The notes under the pieces are model-generated. The model was not told the DNA's origin and made no database searches. It was given only the letters and a program-made list of their open reading frames with translations. Both the position numbers and the translations under genes were made by a program. A stretch of DNA of 64,000 nucleotides from Boseongicola sp. H5 (GTDB taxonomy: Bacteria; Pseudomonadota; Alphaproteobacteria; Rhodobacterales; Rhodobacteraceae). The first letter of the stretch is position 1. The number at the start of each line of letters is the position of its first letter. The stretch lies in the NCBI GenBank assembly GCA_020622165.1, contig JACNMN010000004.1:186001-250000 (forward strand), written 5' to 3'. Positions 1-10,078 of this stretch are shown here, piece after piece.

Positions 1-578
1 TGGGCGGTGTGGTGGTGGGCGTCGACGAGGTTGGCCGCGGACCGCTTTGCGGGCCGGTGACGGCAGCGGCGGTGGTGCTGGACCCGGGGTCGATACCCGA
101 CGGCCTGAACGATTCCAAGAAAGTGCCACTGGCCCGGCGGCTGGCCTTGTTCGAGATCCTGCATCAGGTGGCGAATGTGTCCATCGGATGGGCCAGCGTG
201 GCCGAGATCGACACGATGAATATTCGTGCAGCCTCCCTTCTGGCGATGCGCCGGGCGGTCGAAGGTTTGCCGCAGATGCCCGGCCACGCGCTGATTGACG
301 GGACTGCCGTGCCCGACGGGCTGCCCTGCCCGGCGACGGCCCTGATCAAGGGGGATGCGCGGTCGCTCTCCATCGCGGCGGCGTCGATTGTGGCGAAGGT
401 GGCGCGGGATCGGGTGATGGTGGCTCTGGCGCAACAGCATCCGGGCTATGGTTGGGAGCGCAACATGGGTTACCCCACGGCGGAGCATCTGGGCGCTCTG
501 CGGCGTCTTGGTGTGACCCCTGTTCATAGACGTTCGTTCCGGCCGGTGCACAATATCTTGTATCAAGAGAAATCCTAA
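1..578 (+). CDS. rnhB: Ribonuclease HII, 5' end cut by the window edge
   Basis: RNase HII cleaves the RNA strand of RNA/DNA hybrids and removes misincorporated ribonucleotides. The frame is already open at base 3, upstream of the first possible start (GTG at 9), so the true start probably lies outside the window. Counting from that GTG, the metal-binding DEVGRG motif is at residues 6-11, the NDSKK motif near 34-38, the third acidic residue (ALIDG) at Asp97, KGDARS near 114 and the [13 protein letters not shown] helix with its Asp at 123-135. About 189 residues is close to the usual length. The gene reads towards ccrM, a neighbour pairing often seen in alphaproteobacteria. Confidence 0.93.
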   Translation, partial: GGVVVGVDEVGRGPLCGPVTAAAVVLDPGSIPDGLNDSKKVPLARRLALFEILHQVANVSIGWASVAEIDTMNIRAASLLAMRRAVEGLPQMPGHALIDGTAVPDGLPCPATALIKGDARSLSIAAASIVAKVARDRVMVALAQQHPGYGWERNMGYPTAEHLGALRRLGVTPVHRRSFRPVHNILYQEKS

Positions 579-584
579 GCCGCT

Positions 585-1784
<1,200 letters not shown>

Positions 1785-1841
1785 GACTTTCAAGAGAATA
1801 CCGCCCGTGCCTGCGGCCCCTTGGGGTCCGGCACGACCCTT

Positions 1842-1877
1842 GCCCTGCCGGTCTCCGGGACCGGTGGGGCTTTTTTT
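1842..1877 (+). terminator. Intrinsic terminator after ccrM
   Basis: GCCC-tg-CCGGTC (1842-1853) pairs with GACCGG-tg-GGGC (1859-1870) around a five-base loop, with seven T residues at 1871-1877. It lies 57 bases after the ccrM stop codon and before the 3' end of the convergent alkB gene. The rest of the gap (1878-1968) shows nothing recognisable. Confidence 0.9.
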
Positions 1878-1968
1878 GCGGAGTATCCGGTGCCTTTGGC
1901 CGCCATATCCGCAACGCCCTGACGACAGTGCAGTGTCCAGGCGCAGCCACGTCCCGCACTTCTCGGGC

Positions 1969-3102
1969 TCAGCGGGGGGCCGGGTGCAGCGCCTTGTTAT
2001 AGGGATGCCAGTCGGTGATTTCCGGGTAATACATCTGTCGCCACTTGCGCACGCGCGGGTTCATGACCCGTTTCCACAAGGGCGGAAACATCGCCGCCAA
2101 AGTCATGATCGTGTACCCGTAGGGCAGTTGTGGGGCGTCCGCTTCGGTATAGTTCTGCAAGAGCGGGAACCGCCGGTCGGGTTTGTAGTGATGATCGGAA
2201 TGGCGCTGCAGATTGATCAGCAGCCAGTTGGACGCCTTGTGCGCCGCATTCCAGCTGTGGCGCGGCAGAACATGCTCATACTTGCCATCGCCCAGATATT
2301 TTCGGGTCAGACCGTAATGTTCCACGTAATTGGTCAGTTCAAGCTGCCAGATGGCGACAAAAGCCTGAAACACGAAAAGGGCGACGCCCGGAATGCCGCC
2401 GATGGCGAAGGCAAGCAACAGGAGTACGGCCTGCAGGGCCCAGTACTTCCAGAACGGATTTGAAAGGTCATGCCAGGGCAGATTCTTGCGGGCCAGCATA
2501 TCCCGTTCGGCCTTGAATGCGGAGATACAGCATTGCCGCAGCACGCGCGGGAAAAAGCGGTGAAAGCCCTCGTTGTAGCGCGCGGTCACTGGGTCGCGCC
2601 TGGTTCCCACATAGCGATGATGGACCAGCAGATGCTCGGACCGGAAATGGGAATAAAGCACCGACGCAAGGAGCAGGTCGGACAGCCAGCGTTCGAGCCT
2701 GTTTCTCTGATGCATCAGCTCGTGGCTGTAATTGATCCCGATCGTGCCGCTGATGATGCCGACGCCGAAGAAGAGCAGGATCTGTTCCAGCGTGTTCAGG
2801 TGGTCGGTATGGGAGACATACCAGATCGCGCCGAAAATCACGCAGAACTGCAACGGGAACCAGATCAGCGTGATCGCGCGATACCAGAAAAGCTGTTCCT
2901 CGGTGGTTTGAAGGTCCGCGTTTTCCAGATTGAGCCCGGTGAAGGCGTCAAGAACGGCGAACAGCCACCAGGTGGAGAGCGGCATCAGCAACAGCCAGAG
3001 CCCGCCCTGGGTCGCGACGAAGACGAAAAGCGGGATCAGGCCGAGCGACAGCCAGAAGGGCAGGGCGTTGTGCAGTTTGGCGACGGTTGCAGCGGGGATC
3101 AT
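1969..3102 (-). CDS. alkB: Alkane 1-monooxygenase (membrane di-iron)
   Basis: AlkB hydroxylates medium-chain n-alkanes at the terminal carbon in the inner membrane, using electrons from rubredoxin. The 377-residue protein has hydrophobic segments near 13-50, 73-95, 107-125 and 222-252. The histidine boxes are HELMH (127-131), EHLLVHH (156-162) and LQRHSDHH (298-305), and the AlkB-specific NYVEHYG is at 258-264. The first box is HELMH rather than the commoner HELGHK. No rubredoxin, rubredoxin reductase or AlkS-type regulator is adjacent, so electrons must come from elsewhere in the genome. The ribosome site before ATG 3102 is weak. The related xylene monooxygenase branch is a less likely alternative. 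Confidence 0.88.
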   Translation of the reverse strand: MIPAATVAKLHNALPFWLSLGLIPLFVFVATQGGLWLLLMPLSTWWLFAVLDAFTGLNLENADLQTTEEQLFWYRAITLIWFPLQFCVIFGAIWYVSHTDHLNTLEQILLFFGVGIISGTIGINYSHELMHQRNRLERWLSDLLLASVLYSHFRSEHLLVHHRYVGTRRDPVTARYNEGFHRFFPRVLRQCCISAFKAERDMLARKNLPWHDLSNPFWKYWALQAVLLLLAFAIGGIPGVALFVFQAFVAIWQLELTNYVEHYGLTRKYLGDGKYEHVLPRHSWNAAHKASNWLLINLQRHSDHHYKPDRRFPLLQNYTEADAPQLPYGYTIMTLAAMFPPLWKRVMNPRVRKWRQMYYPEITDWHPYNKALHPAPR

Positions 3103-3159
3103 CGGGCGACTCGATATGATGGAACACGGGGGACAGTCTGACGTGAATTCTGCATGATC

Positions 3160-4221
3160 TCAATTAACGGCGGGCAATCGGGACGCTAGGTCATAGGCCT
3201 TGCGCATAACTGTAGGCAGATCCGATGGCCGAAATTGGGCGGCTGGAAGGAAGCAGCCGCGATCGGGCCTCGCATCGGCGGTGACATGGGCGACGCGCAG
3301 CGCAAGACGAAGGTGGAAATGGGTGAAGGTATGCCGCACCTCGGCGCCCGGATCGTGCCAGGCCGCCCGAAGCGGCGGCGCCTCGTCCGGGGCGCTTTCC
3401 GCCCAATCCGTTCCGGGCCAGCCAAGCATGCCGCCAAGCAGGCCCTTGTCCGGGCGGGTTTCCAGAAGCCAGGCACCGTCCTCTCGCCGGGCCAGATAGG
3501 CAATGCCATGCCGCGTGTGCTTGGGCTTTTTCGGCGATTTGCGGGGCAGTTCGGCGGCAATTCCCTCGGCGCGGGCCCGGCATGGCGCGCGGAGCGGGCA
3601 GATGCCGCAGGCCGGATTGCGGGGGGTGCAGATCGTGGCGCCCAGATCCATCACCGCCTGCGCGTGATCGCCCGGGCGCATCTGCGGCGTCAGGGCAGCG
3701 GCAAGGGCCTTCAGCTCGGGTTTTGCGGCGGGCAATGGGGTTTCCAACGCGAAGAGCCGCGCCATGACCCGTTCCACATTGCCATCCATGACCGTGGCGG
3801 GCCGATCGAAGGCTATCGCGGCGATGGCGGCGGCGGTGTAGGGGCCGATGCCAGGCAGGGCGCGCAACGCCTCTTCGCTGTCTGGGAAGCGGCCATTCAT
3901 ATCATGGGCCACCACGCGCGCGCATTTCAGCAGATTGCGGGCGCGGGCGTAATAGCCAAGGCCCGCCCATTCGCCCATCACCGTGGCGTCTTCGGCCGCA
4001 GCCAGATCGGCCACGCCGGGCCAAAGCCGGGTGAAACGGTCGAAATAAGCCTTCACCGCCGCAACCGTGGTTTGCTGCAGCATGATTTCCGAGAGCCAGA
4101 CCCGATAGGGATCGGGTCGGACACCCGCCCGCCGCGCCGCGGGGCCGACACGCCAGGGCAGACTGCGGGCGTGCCTGTCGTACCATGCCAGCAAGGCCGC
4201 GCTTTTTTCCTGATCACGCAA
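3160..4221 (-). CDS. mutY: A/G-specific adenine glycosylase MutY
   Basis: MutY removes adenine mispaired with 8-oxoguanine. Visible parts are the catalytic Glu45 in SEIMLQQT, the helix-hairpin-helix LPGIGPYTA (122-130), Asp146 in VMDGN, and the iron-sulfur cluster ligands Cys198, 205, 208 and 214 with the standard C-x6-C-x2-C-x5-C spacing. The remainder (about 230-353) is the NUDIX-like 8-oxoG recognition domain. The start is a TTG at 4221: an in-frame TAA lies two codons upstream and no ATG or GTG is available before the catalytic core. GGCGGA upstream is a plausible ribosome site. The gene is divergent from the DUF721 gene, with a 91-base shared promoter region. Confidence 0.95.
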   Translation of the reverse strand: MRDQEKSAALLAWYDRHARSLPWRVGPAARRAGVRPDPYRVWLSEIMLQQTTVAAVKAYFDRFTRLWPGVADLAAAEDATVMGEWAGLGYYARARNLLKCARVVAHDMNGRFPDSEEALRALPGIGPYTAAAIAAIAFDRPATVMDGNVERVMARLFALETPLPAAKPELKALAAALTPQMRPGDHAQAVMDLGATICTPRNPACGICPLRAPCRARAEGIAAELPRKSPKKPKHTRHGIAYLARREDGAWLLETRPDKGLLGGMLGWPGTDWAESAPDEAPPLRAAWHDPGAEVRHTFTHFHLRLALRVAHVTADARPDRGCFLPAAQFRPSDLPTVMRKAYDLASRLPAVN

Positions 4222-4312
4222 GGTTTATCCGCCAAGCCCCCGTCTTGTTATTGGATGACGCCTGAGCCACAGATACATTGATCGGGAACCAAGGAAAGCC
4301 CAAGCCCCCGCA

Positions 4313-4834
4313 ATGCCCCCGCAAACCCCCACATCCAGCCCGCGCAGAGGCCGAGGCTTTCAGCCCGCGAGCCGTCTGGTTGCGCAACAGCTGCGCGGCC
4401 CGTTCGAAAAGCGTGGGTTTTCCGAAGCCAAGCTGCTGACCCACTGGGCCGAGATCGTGGGCGAAGAGACAGGTCGCATCGCGCAGCCGGTCAAGATCCG
4501 GTATGGCCAGCGGGACGGGCTGGGCGGCACTTTGGTGATCCTGACCACCGGCTCCCATGCGCCGGTGCTGGAGATGCAGAAAGAGCAGATCAGGGATCGG
4601 GTGAACGCCTGTTACGGGTACCGCGCAGTGGCGCGGGTGCAGATCACGCAGACCGCGCCCACCGGGTTTGCCGACGGTCAGGTGGCCTTCACCGCCGCGC
4701 CGAAACCGACACGCGCCCCCTCTCCGCAGATCGATGCCGCGGCCAGAGCCGCCGTCGAAGGGGTCGAGGCGCCCGAGTTGAAAGCGGCGCTTGAACGGCT
4801 GGCACGCAATATCATGACCCATTCGAAATCCTAG
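4313..4834 (+). CDS. DUF721 (DciA-like) protein
   Basis: This 173-residue protein carries a DUF721 domain over about residues 20-115 (QLRGPFEKRGF, then LTHWAEIVGEE, then VKIRYG and ATG-less beta strands). Some DUF721 members are DciA, which loads the replicative helicase DnaB in bacteria lacking DnaC; whether this one does so is inference. The C-terminal part, rich in Ala and Pro, is probably disordered apart from a short final helix. It lies 12 bases upstream of the DsbA-like gene, so the two are likely cotranscribed. MutY-DUF721-DsbA is a common order in Rhodobacterales. Confidence 0.8.
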   Translation: MPPQTPTSSPRRGRGFQPASRLVAQQLRGPFEKRGFSEAKLLTHWAEIVGEETGRIAQPVKIRYGQRDGLGGTLVILTTGSHAPVLEMQKEQIRDRVNACYGYRAVARVQITQTAPTGFADGQVAFTAAPKPTRAPSPQIDAAARAAVEGVEAPELKAALERLARNIMTHSKS

Positions 4835-4846
4835 AAGGAGCAGTTT

Positions 4847-5521
4847 ATGAAGCGCAGGACCATTTTGACCGGTATCGGGGCCACGGGCCTTGTTCTTGGA
4901 GGAACCGCCCTGATCGCGCCATGGCAGAGCGGCCGGAACCCAGCGCTGCCGCCCTTGGGTGCGGCCGGTGCGCAGGCGACCGGCGACATGCCCGAAATCG
5001 TCGATATGGCACTGGGTCAGGAGGATGCGCCGGTAACGGTGATCGAATACGCCTCCTTCACCTGCCCCCATTGCGCGACCTTCCATGAAAACGTGTTTCC
5101 GCAGATCAAGGAAAACTACATCGAAACGGGCAAGGTCAGGTTTGTGTACCGCGAGGTCTATTTCGACAGGTTCGGTCTTTGGGCCACGATGGTCGCGCGC
5201 TGCGCCGGGCCGGAGCGGTACTTCGCCGTGGTCGACCGCATCTACGAGACGCAACGCGAATGGGTGCAGGGCGAACCTGCCACCGTGGCGGAAAACCTGC
5301 GGCGGATCGGCCGGTCGGTCGGTCTGGGAGAGGCCGAGCTTGAGGCCTGCCTGACCGATGCGGATATGGCGCAGGCACTGGTCGACCGCTACGAAACGCA
5401 TCAGGAAGAGCACAATATCCCCGGTACGCCGACCTTCATCATCGACGGTGAGCAGTTCAGCAACATGAGCTATGCCAGCTTTGCCGAGATCCTGGACGAA
5501 CGGGTTGCCGCCGCCCAATGA
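4847..5521 (+). CDS. DsbA-like periplasmic thiol:disulfide oxidoreductase
   Basis: A thioredoxin-fold protein of 224 residues, with an N-terminal export signal (about 1-25) that begins MKRRT and may use the Tat route. The active site is CPHC at 73-76, preceded by the typical YASFT strand, and the cis-proline loop reads IPGTPTFIIDG near 190. It resembles the DsbA/BdbD thioredoxin-4 group, which introduces or reshuffles disulfides in exported proteins. A strong AGAAGGAG ribosome site sits before ATG 4847. Its stop overlaps the next start (ATGA at 5518-5521). Confidence 0.88.
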   Translation: MKRRTILTGIGATGLVLGGTALIAPWQSGRNPALPPLGAAGAQATGDMPEIVDMALGQEDAPVTVIEYASFTCPHCATFHENVFPQIKENYIETGKVRFVYREVYFDRFGLWATMVARCAGPERYFAVVDRIYETQREWVQGEPATVAENLRRIGRSVGLGEAELEACLTDADMAQALVDRYETHQEEHNIPGTPTFIIDGEQFSNMSYASFAEILDERVAAAQ

Positions 5522-6639
5522 CGGCGCCGCTTGACGGTATCAGGGTTCTGGAGCTTGCACGTATCCTGGCCGGTCCCTGGGCCGGCCAGACGCTTGCCGA
5601 TCTGGGCGCCGAGGTGACCAAGATCGAAGCACCCGAGGGGGACGATACGCGACGATGGGGTCCGCCTTTCGTGCAGCGCGAGGGGGATCTGTCGGCGGCC
5701 TATTTCCACGGGTGCAATCGCGGGAAACGCTCGGTCGTGGCCGATTTCCGTACCGCCGAAGGGCAGGCGAAGGTGCGCGCGCTTGCCGCGGAGGCGGATA
5801 TCCTGATCGAGAATTTCAAGGTCGGCGGGCTGGCCAAGTACGGGCTTGACTATGCGAGCCTCAGGGCGCTGAACCCAGGGCTCATCTATTGCTCGATCAC
5901 CGGCTTCGGGCAAACCGGCCCCTATGCCCATAGGGCGGGGTATGACTACATCATTCAGGGCATGAGCGGGATCATGTCGGTCACGGGCGACCCCGACGGC
6001 CAGCCCCAGAAAGTGGGCATTGCCGTCACCGACATTCTGACAGGGCTCTATTCGGTCAATGCGATCCTGGCGGCACTGCATCTGCGTGGCACGACCGGCA
6101 AGGGCCAGCATATCGACATGGCGCTGATGGATGTCGCGACGGGTTTCATGGCCAATCAGGCGATGAACTATCTGGTTACGGGCGTGGCGCCGGAGCGGAT
6201 CGGCAACGCGCACCAGAACCTGACGCCCTATCAGGTCTTCGATTGCGCGGATGGCTGGCTGATCATCGCGACCGGCAATGACGGGCAATACCGGCGACTT
6301 TGCCGGCTGCTCGGGCTGGACGATATGGCGGAGGCACCGGAGTTCCTGACCAATGCGGACCGGATTGCGAACCGTGCGGAGATGACCCGGCGGCTGACCG
6401 GCGCGACGCGGGCGCGCAGCAAGGCCGACCTGCTGGCCGCCTGCGAGGCCGAGGGCGTGCCCGCGGGGCCGATCAACGATCTGGCGGAGGTCTTCGCCGA
6501 CCCTCAGGTCAAGGCGCGGGGGTTGCAGATCGACCTGGACGGCGTGCCGGGCGTGCGCCCGCCTTTCCGGTTTTCCGATGCCGAGGTGGCGTTGCATCGG
6601 CCATCGCCCAGACTGGGGGAAGATGACGAAACCGCCTGA
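5518..6639 (+). CDS. Class III CoA transferase (CaiB/BaiF family)
   Basis: Family III CoA transferases move CoA between carboxylic acids by way of an enzyme-bound aspartyl-CoA. The 373-residue protein shows LELARILAGPWAGQ at the N terminus, the RGKRSVVADF segment near 69-78 and GFGQTGPY near 129-136. The likely catalytic aspartate is Asp172 in VTDILTG. Substrates cannot be told from sequence; formyl-, succinyl- and acyl-carnitine-type members all look alike. It overlaps the DsbA-like gene by four bases, so translation is probably coupled although the functions seem unrelated. Confidence 0.88.
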   Translation: MTAPLDGIRVLELARILAGPWAGQTLADLGAEVTKIEAPEGDDTRRWGPPFVQREGDLSAAYFHGCNRGKRSVVADFRTAEGQAKVRALAAEADILIENFKVGGLAKYGLDYASLRALNPGLIYCSITGFGQTGPYAHRAGYDYIIQGMSGIMSVTGDPDGQPQKVGIAVTDILTGLYSVNAILAALHLRGTTGKGQHIDMALMDVATGFMANQAMNYLVTGVAPERIGNAHQNLTPYQVFDCADGWLIIATGNDGQYRRLCRLLGLDDMAEAPEFLTNADRIANRAEMTRRLTGATRARSKADLLAACEAEGVPAGPINDLAEVFADPQVKARGLQIDLDGVPGVRPPFRFSDAEVALHRPSPRLGEDDETA

Positions 6640-6670
6640 ATTCAGGGGTGTTGAACCGCGGGCGGCGTGA

Positions 6671-7669
6671 TCAGATATCCGGGCTTTGGTCCAGAATACG
6701 GGTCAGCGCCGCCTCCAGCGGGCCCGTGTCGTGGATCCGCAGGCGTACCGGGACCGTCATCACCGACTGGCGGAATGCAGGCGGCAGGCGCACCGCGTCC
6801 TTTTCCGTGGTGACAAGCTGCGCGCCGAGGAGCTTTGCTTCACGCTGAAGGCGCATCAGCAGCGTCTCGGTCAGGGGCTGGTGGTCGGACAGGGGCTCGG
6901 CCCGCAGAAGATTTGCCCCCATCTGCCGCAACGTGGCGAAGAATTTCTCCGGATGTCCGATGCCCGCGAAGGCCAGAACGGGGCGGCCCGCCAAGGGCAG
7001 ACCAGTGGGCAGCGGCTCCAGCCGCGCGGTCAGATGCGGCAGGTCGATCAGTCCGCCCCACCGGTCGGCGAAGTCCTTCTGCGCAGCGTCTGGACCGATC
7101 GACAGCAGCAGATCGGCGCGCGCCAGACCTGTGCTGACCGGCTCGCGCAAGGGCCCTGCGGGAATGACCTTCCCGTTGCCGAACCCGTATGCCGCATCGA
7201 CGACGATCACGGAGAGGTCATGGGCTAGCGCGGGGTTCTGGAAGCCGTCATCCAGCAGGATCACATCGGCCCCGGCCTTCGCGGCAAGCCGCGCGCCCGC
7301 TGCCCGGTCCCTTGCCACCCAGGTCGGCAGGAAGGCCGAAAGGAGCAGCGGTTCATCGCCCGCCTGCGCCGCGTCATGCACGCCTTGGGCGACCTGAACC
7401 GGCCCCTCAAGGGATCCGCCATAGCCGCGGCTGACCGCATGGGGGGTGCAGCCACGGGCAATCAGGTGCTGGGCCAATGCGATGACCGTGGGGGTCTTGC
7501 CGGTGCCACCGGCGTTGAGATTACCGATGCAGATCACGGGTATGCCGACCGTGTCGCGCGGCCCGGCCCGCAAGCGCCGCGCGGTCGCGGATGCGTAAAG
7601 CGCCGCAAGCGGAGAGAGAAGCGCCGCGCGCAGCCCCGGCGGGTGCTGCCAGAAGCCGGGCGCCTGCAT
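6671..7669 (-). CDS. lpxK: Tetraacyldisaccharide 4'-kinase LpxK
   Basis: LpxK phosphorylates the 4' position of the lipid A disaccharide at the inner membrane. The protein has 332 residues. Near the N terminus is a membrane-associating segment, and the Walker A loop reads GGTGKT at 54-59, preceded by [17 protein letters not shown] and LLDDGFQNP are further family signatures. The open frame extends upstream, but that extension overlaps waaA completely; the real start is the ATG at 7669, which shares one base with the waaA stop (TGATG). The product acts directly downstream of the lipid A disaccharide and next to the Kdo transferase encoded upstream. Confidence 0.95.
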   Translation of the reverse strand: MQAPGFWQHPPGLRAALLSPLAALYASATARRLRAGPRDTVGIPVICIGNLNAGGTGKTPTVIALAQHLIARGCTPHAVSRGYGGSLEGPVQVAQGVHDAAQAGDEPLLLSAFLPTWVARDRAAGARLAAKAGADVILLDDGFQNPALAHDLSVIVVDAAYGFGNGKVIPAGPLREPVSTGLARADLLLSIGPDAAQKDFADRWGGLIDLPHLTARLEPLPTGLPLAGRPVLAFAGIGHPEKFFATLRQMGANLLRAEPLSDHQPLTETLLMRLQREAKLLGAQLVTTEKDAVRLPPAFRQSVMTVPVRLRIHDTGPLEAALTRILDQSPDI

Positions 7670-8976
7670 CAGGCCGGCCCAGGCAATGCCGGCGGCGAAG
7701 GCGTATCGAGCGTATCGAGCAGCAGATCGACCGCCATATCGGTCACGTTCGCACCCGAGGAGGACACCTCCCACGCCGCGCTGGCCATGGCGGCGGCGTG
7801 ATCGGGGTTCATCAGATCGTTGACCGCGGCGGCCAGGCTTTCGGGGGAGGATACGAGGCGGGCAGCCTTGGCTTCGGTCAGACGTTGGTAGATATCGACG
7901 AAATTCGTGACATAGGGCCCATGCAGGATGGCCGAGCCGAGCGCCGCCGGCTCGAACGGGTTGTGCCCGCCGATGGGCTCCAGCGAGCCGCCGACGAAGC
8001 TGACCGGGGCCAGACGATACCACAGACCCAGCTCGCCCACGGTATCGGCCAGATAGACCTGTGTGTCGCCATCGGGCATCTCGTCTGCCGTGCGGCGGAC
8101 ATAGCTCCAGCCCGTCGTCTGCAGCAGCTCGGCCACCGCGTCGCCGCGCTCGGGATGGCGCGGCACGATGATCAGGAGCAGGCGCGGGTTGCCGCGCATG
8201 GCGAGACTGTGCGCCTCCAGTATCTTCTTTTCCTCCCCCTTATGGGTAGAGGCGGCCAGCCAGACGGGCCGGCCCGCCAGCCGGGAGGCAAGCCGCGCGC
8301 GCTCGTTCTCGTCATAGGGGAGAGCCGCGGCCCCTTCCTTCAGCGTACCGGTCACCTTGAGCCGCTCCGCCGGCAGGCCAAGCCGGCGCAGATACCCCGC
8401 AGTGACATCATCCTGCACATGGGCGAAGGTGAAGCGCCCCAGCAGGCTGCGCGCCACGCCCTTGAGAAACCGCCACCTGTCATGGCTGGCCTTGGACATG
8501 CGCGCATTGATCAACAGCATCGGGATGCTGCGCGCATCGGTTTCGGTGATCAGCGCCGGCCAGAGCTCGCTTTCGGTCCAGACCGCCAGATCGGGGCGCC
8601 AATGATCGAGAAAGCGGCGCACGAAAGGCAGCGCGTCCATCGGGGCATACTGGTGAAAGGCACCGTCCGGCAGGCGGCTGTCCATCACCTTGGCGGAGGT
8701 GACCGTCCCGGTGGTGACCAGGACCGAGATATCCGGGCGCTCCTCGATCAGCCGGCGGATCAGTTCCAGAAGCGCCAGCGACTCGCCCACGCTGGCGGCG
8801 TGAAACCAGATCAGCGGCGTGTCCGGCCGGGGACGGGAGGCGATGCCGCGGCGTTCGTCAAGGCGCGCCTCGTCCTCCTTGCCGATGCGCAGGCGTGCGG
8901 CCAGCTTGCGCTCGGCAAAGGCTTCGGCGCGGGCTGAAAACAGGAGATAGCCGGCAAGAGCAAGGGATTGGCCCAA
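7669..8976 (-). CDS. waaA: 3-deoxy-D-manno-octulosonic acid (Kdo) transferase
   Basis: WaaA attaches Kdo sugars from CMP-Kdo to the lipid A precursor. The 435-residue protein has the GT-B fold signatures: [10 protein letters not shown] with the probable catalytic Glu65, [19 protein letters not shown], and late in the protein [17 protein letters not shown], which binds the nucleotide. A short hydrophobic N terminus (about 4-14) probably anchors it to the inner membrane. It lies 6 bases after the DUF4170 gene and overlaps lpxK by one base, so LPS-core genes are translated as a unit. Confidence 0.95.
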   Translation of the reverse strand: MGQSLALAGYLLFSARAEAFAERKLAARLRIGKEDEARLDERRGIASRPRPDTPLIWFHAASVGESLALLELIRRLIEERPDISVLVTTGTVTSAKVMDSRLPDGAFHQYAPMDALPFVRRFLDHWRPDLAVWTESELWPALITETDARSIPMLLINARMSKASHDRWRFLKGVARSLLGRFTFAHVQDDVTAGYLRRLGLPAERLKVTGTLKEGAAALPYDENERARLASRLAGRPVWLAASTHKGEEKKILEAHSLAMRGNPRLLLIIVPRHPERGDAVAELLQTTGWSYVRRTADEMPDGDTQVYLADTVGELGLWYRLAPVSFVGGSLEPIGGHNPFEPAALGSAILHGPYVTNFVDIYQRLTEAKAARLVSSPESLAAAVNDLMNPDHAAAMASAAWEVSSSGANVTDMAVDLLLDTLDTPSPPALPGPA

Positions 8977-8982
8977 GGCGGC

Positions 8983-9225
8983 TTACCCCAGCTCTTCGGT
9001 TGGCGAAGCTTCGGTTTCCTCGTCCCGCAGGCGGTGAATATGGGCAATGAAATACCGCATATGGGCATCGTCGACCGTGCGCTGAGCCTCGGATTTCCAG
9101 GCGGCATACGCGCTGGCATAATCGGGGAACATGCCGACGAGATGGATATCGTCGGCATTCTTGAACTCATTCTTGGAGGGGTCTTTCAGCTCGCCGCCGA
9201 AGACAAGATGCAGGCGTTGGGTCAT
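8983..9225 (-). CDS. DUF4170 small protein
   Basis: An acidic 80-residue protein with no signal peptide. It starts MTQRLHLVFGGEL and carries VGMFPDYASAYAAWKSEAQ, matching my recollection of DUF4170, a family kept next to waaA/lpxK in Rhodobacterales. Its biochemical role is unknown to me. Six bases separate it from waaA, so its position suggests a link to LPS assembly, but that is inference from neighbourhood only. Confidence 0.75.
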   Translation of the reverse strand: MTQRLHLVFGGELKDPSKNEFKNADDIHLVGMFPDYASAYAAWKSEAQRTVDDAHMRYFIAHIHRLRDEETEASPTEELG

Positions 9226-9289
9226 GGATGCGGGGCCTTTGGGCTAGGGGTCGGAATTTGGCGGCACCCTACGGATATGGGGTGAGCCG

Positions 9290-10078
9290 TCAAGCGGCGC
9301 CGACCAGACGCGCCATAAGCTGCCGGTGGAGCGCCGGGGCCGCGGCCAGAACGCCGGGAAGTTGCGGGACCGGGTTGTTGAACACGAGCGTCCGGTCGTG
9401 CCGGTCGGAAATCGCGCCGCCGGCTTCGGCCACAATCAGCGCACCTGCGGCGATGTCCCATTCCCAGCTGTCCCTGAGCGTGATCATCCCGTCGAACCGG
9501 CCCTGCCCGACCAGCGCAAGCCGATAGGCGAGCGACGATCGAAAATGCCGGGCCACGGGCGGCGGGGCGTCACGCCAGTGCTCGGGGCGCAGATTGGGCC
9601 GGGAAGTCAGGATCGTGGCCTGATCCTCGATATCGCGGGTCGAAGCGGCAAGCGGCACGCCGTTCAGCGTAGCGCCCCGCCCCGCGGCGGCGGCGAAAAG
9701 CCGATCCTTGACCGGCAGATAGACAACCGCGGCAGTGACCTGCCCCCGATCCGCGATGGCCAGCGAATGGGCAAAATCGCGGGAGCCGTCGATAAAGGCG
9801 CGGGTGCCGTCGATGGGGTCGACGATGAAGGTCCGGCGTCGTGACAGGCGCGCGGGCGTATCGGGCGTTTCCTCCGACAGCCAGCCATAATCGGGGCGGG
9901 CGGCGGTCAGCGTCGTGCGCAGCATCTCGTCCACCGCCAGATCCGCGGCGGTCACCGGGCCCTCGCCCCCGGGCTTGTCCCAGACCTGCGGGCCCTGTTT
10001 CCAGTGGCGTGTGGCGATCTCTCCGGCCCGGCGCGCAGCGTCGACAAGCAGGCTCAGATCGTCTTCACGCTCCGGCAA
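9290..10078 (-). CDS. Inositol monophosphatase-family phosphatase, CysQ-like
   Basis: A Mg-dependent phosphatase of 262 residues in the FIG superfamily. Metal-binding motifs are visible: GPVTAADLAVDEM (about 40-52), the SEE pair near 68-70, VDPIDGTRAF near 86-95 and WEWDIAAGA near 205. CysQ hydrolyses 3'-phosphoadenosine 5'-phosphate left over from sulfate activation; some members act on inositol phosphate instead, and the sequence alone does not settle which. The gene overlaps the end of pmbA by 14 bases. Confidence 0.85.
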   Translation of the reverse strand: MPEREDDLSLLVDAARRAGEIATRHWKQGPQVWDKPGGEGPVTAADLAVDEMLRTTLTAARPDYGWLSEETPDTPARLSRRRTFIVDPIDGTRAFIDGSRDFAHSLAIADRGQVTAAVVYLPVKDRLFAAAAGRGATLNGVPLAASTRDIEDQATILTSRPNLRPEHWRDAPPPVARHFRSSLAYRLALVGQGRFDGMITLRDSWEWDIAAGALIVAEAGGAISDRHDRTLVFNNPVPQLPGVLAAAPALHRQLMARLVGAA

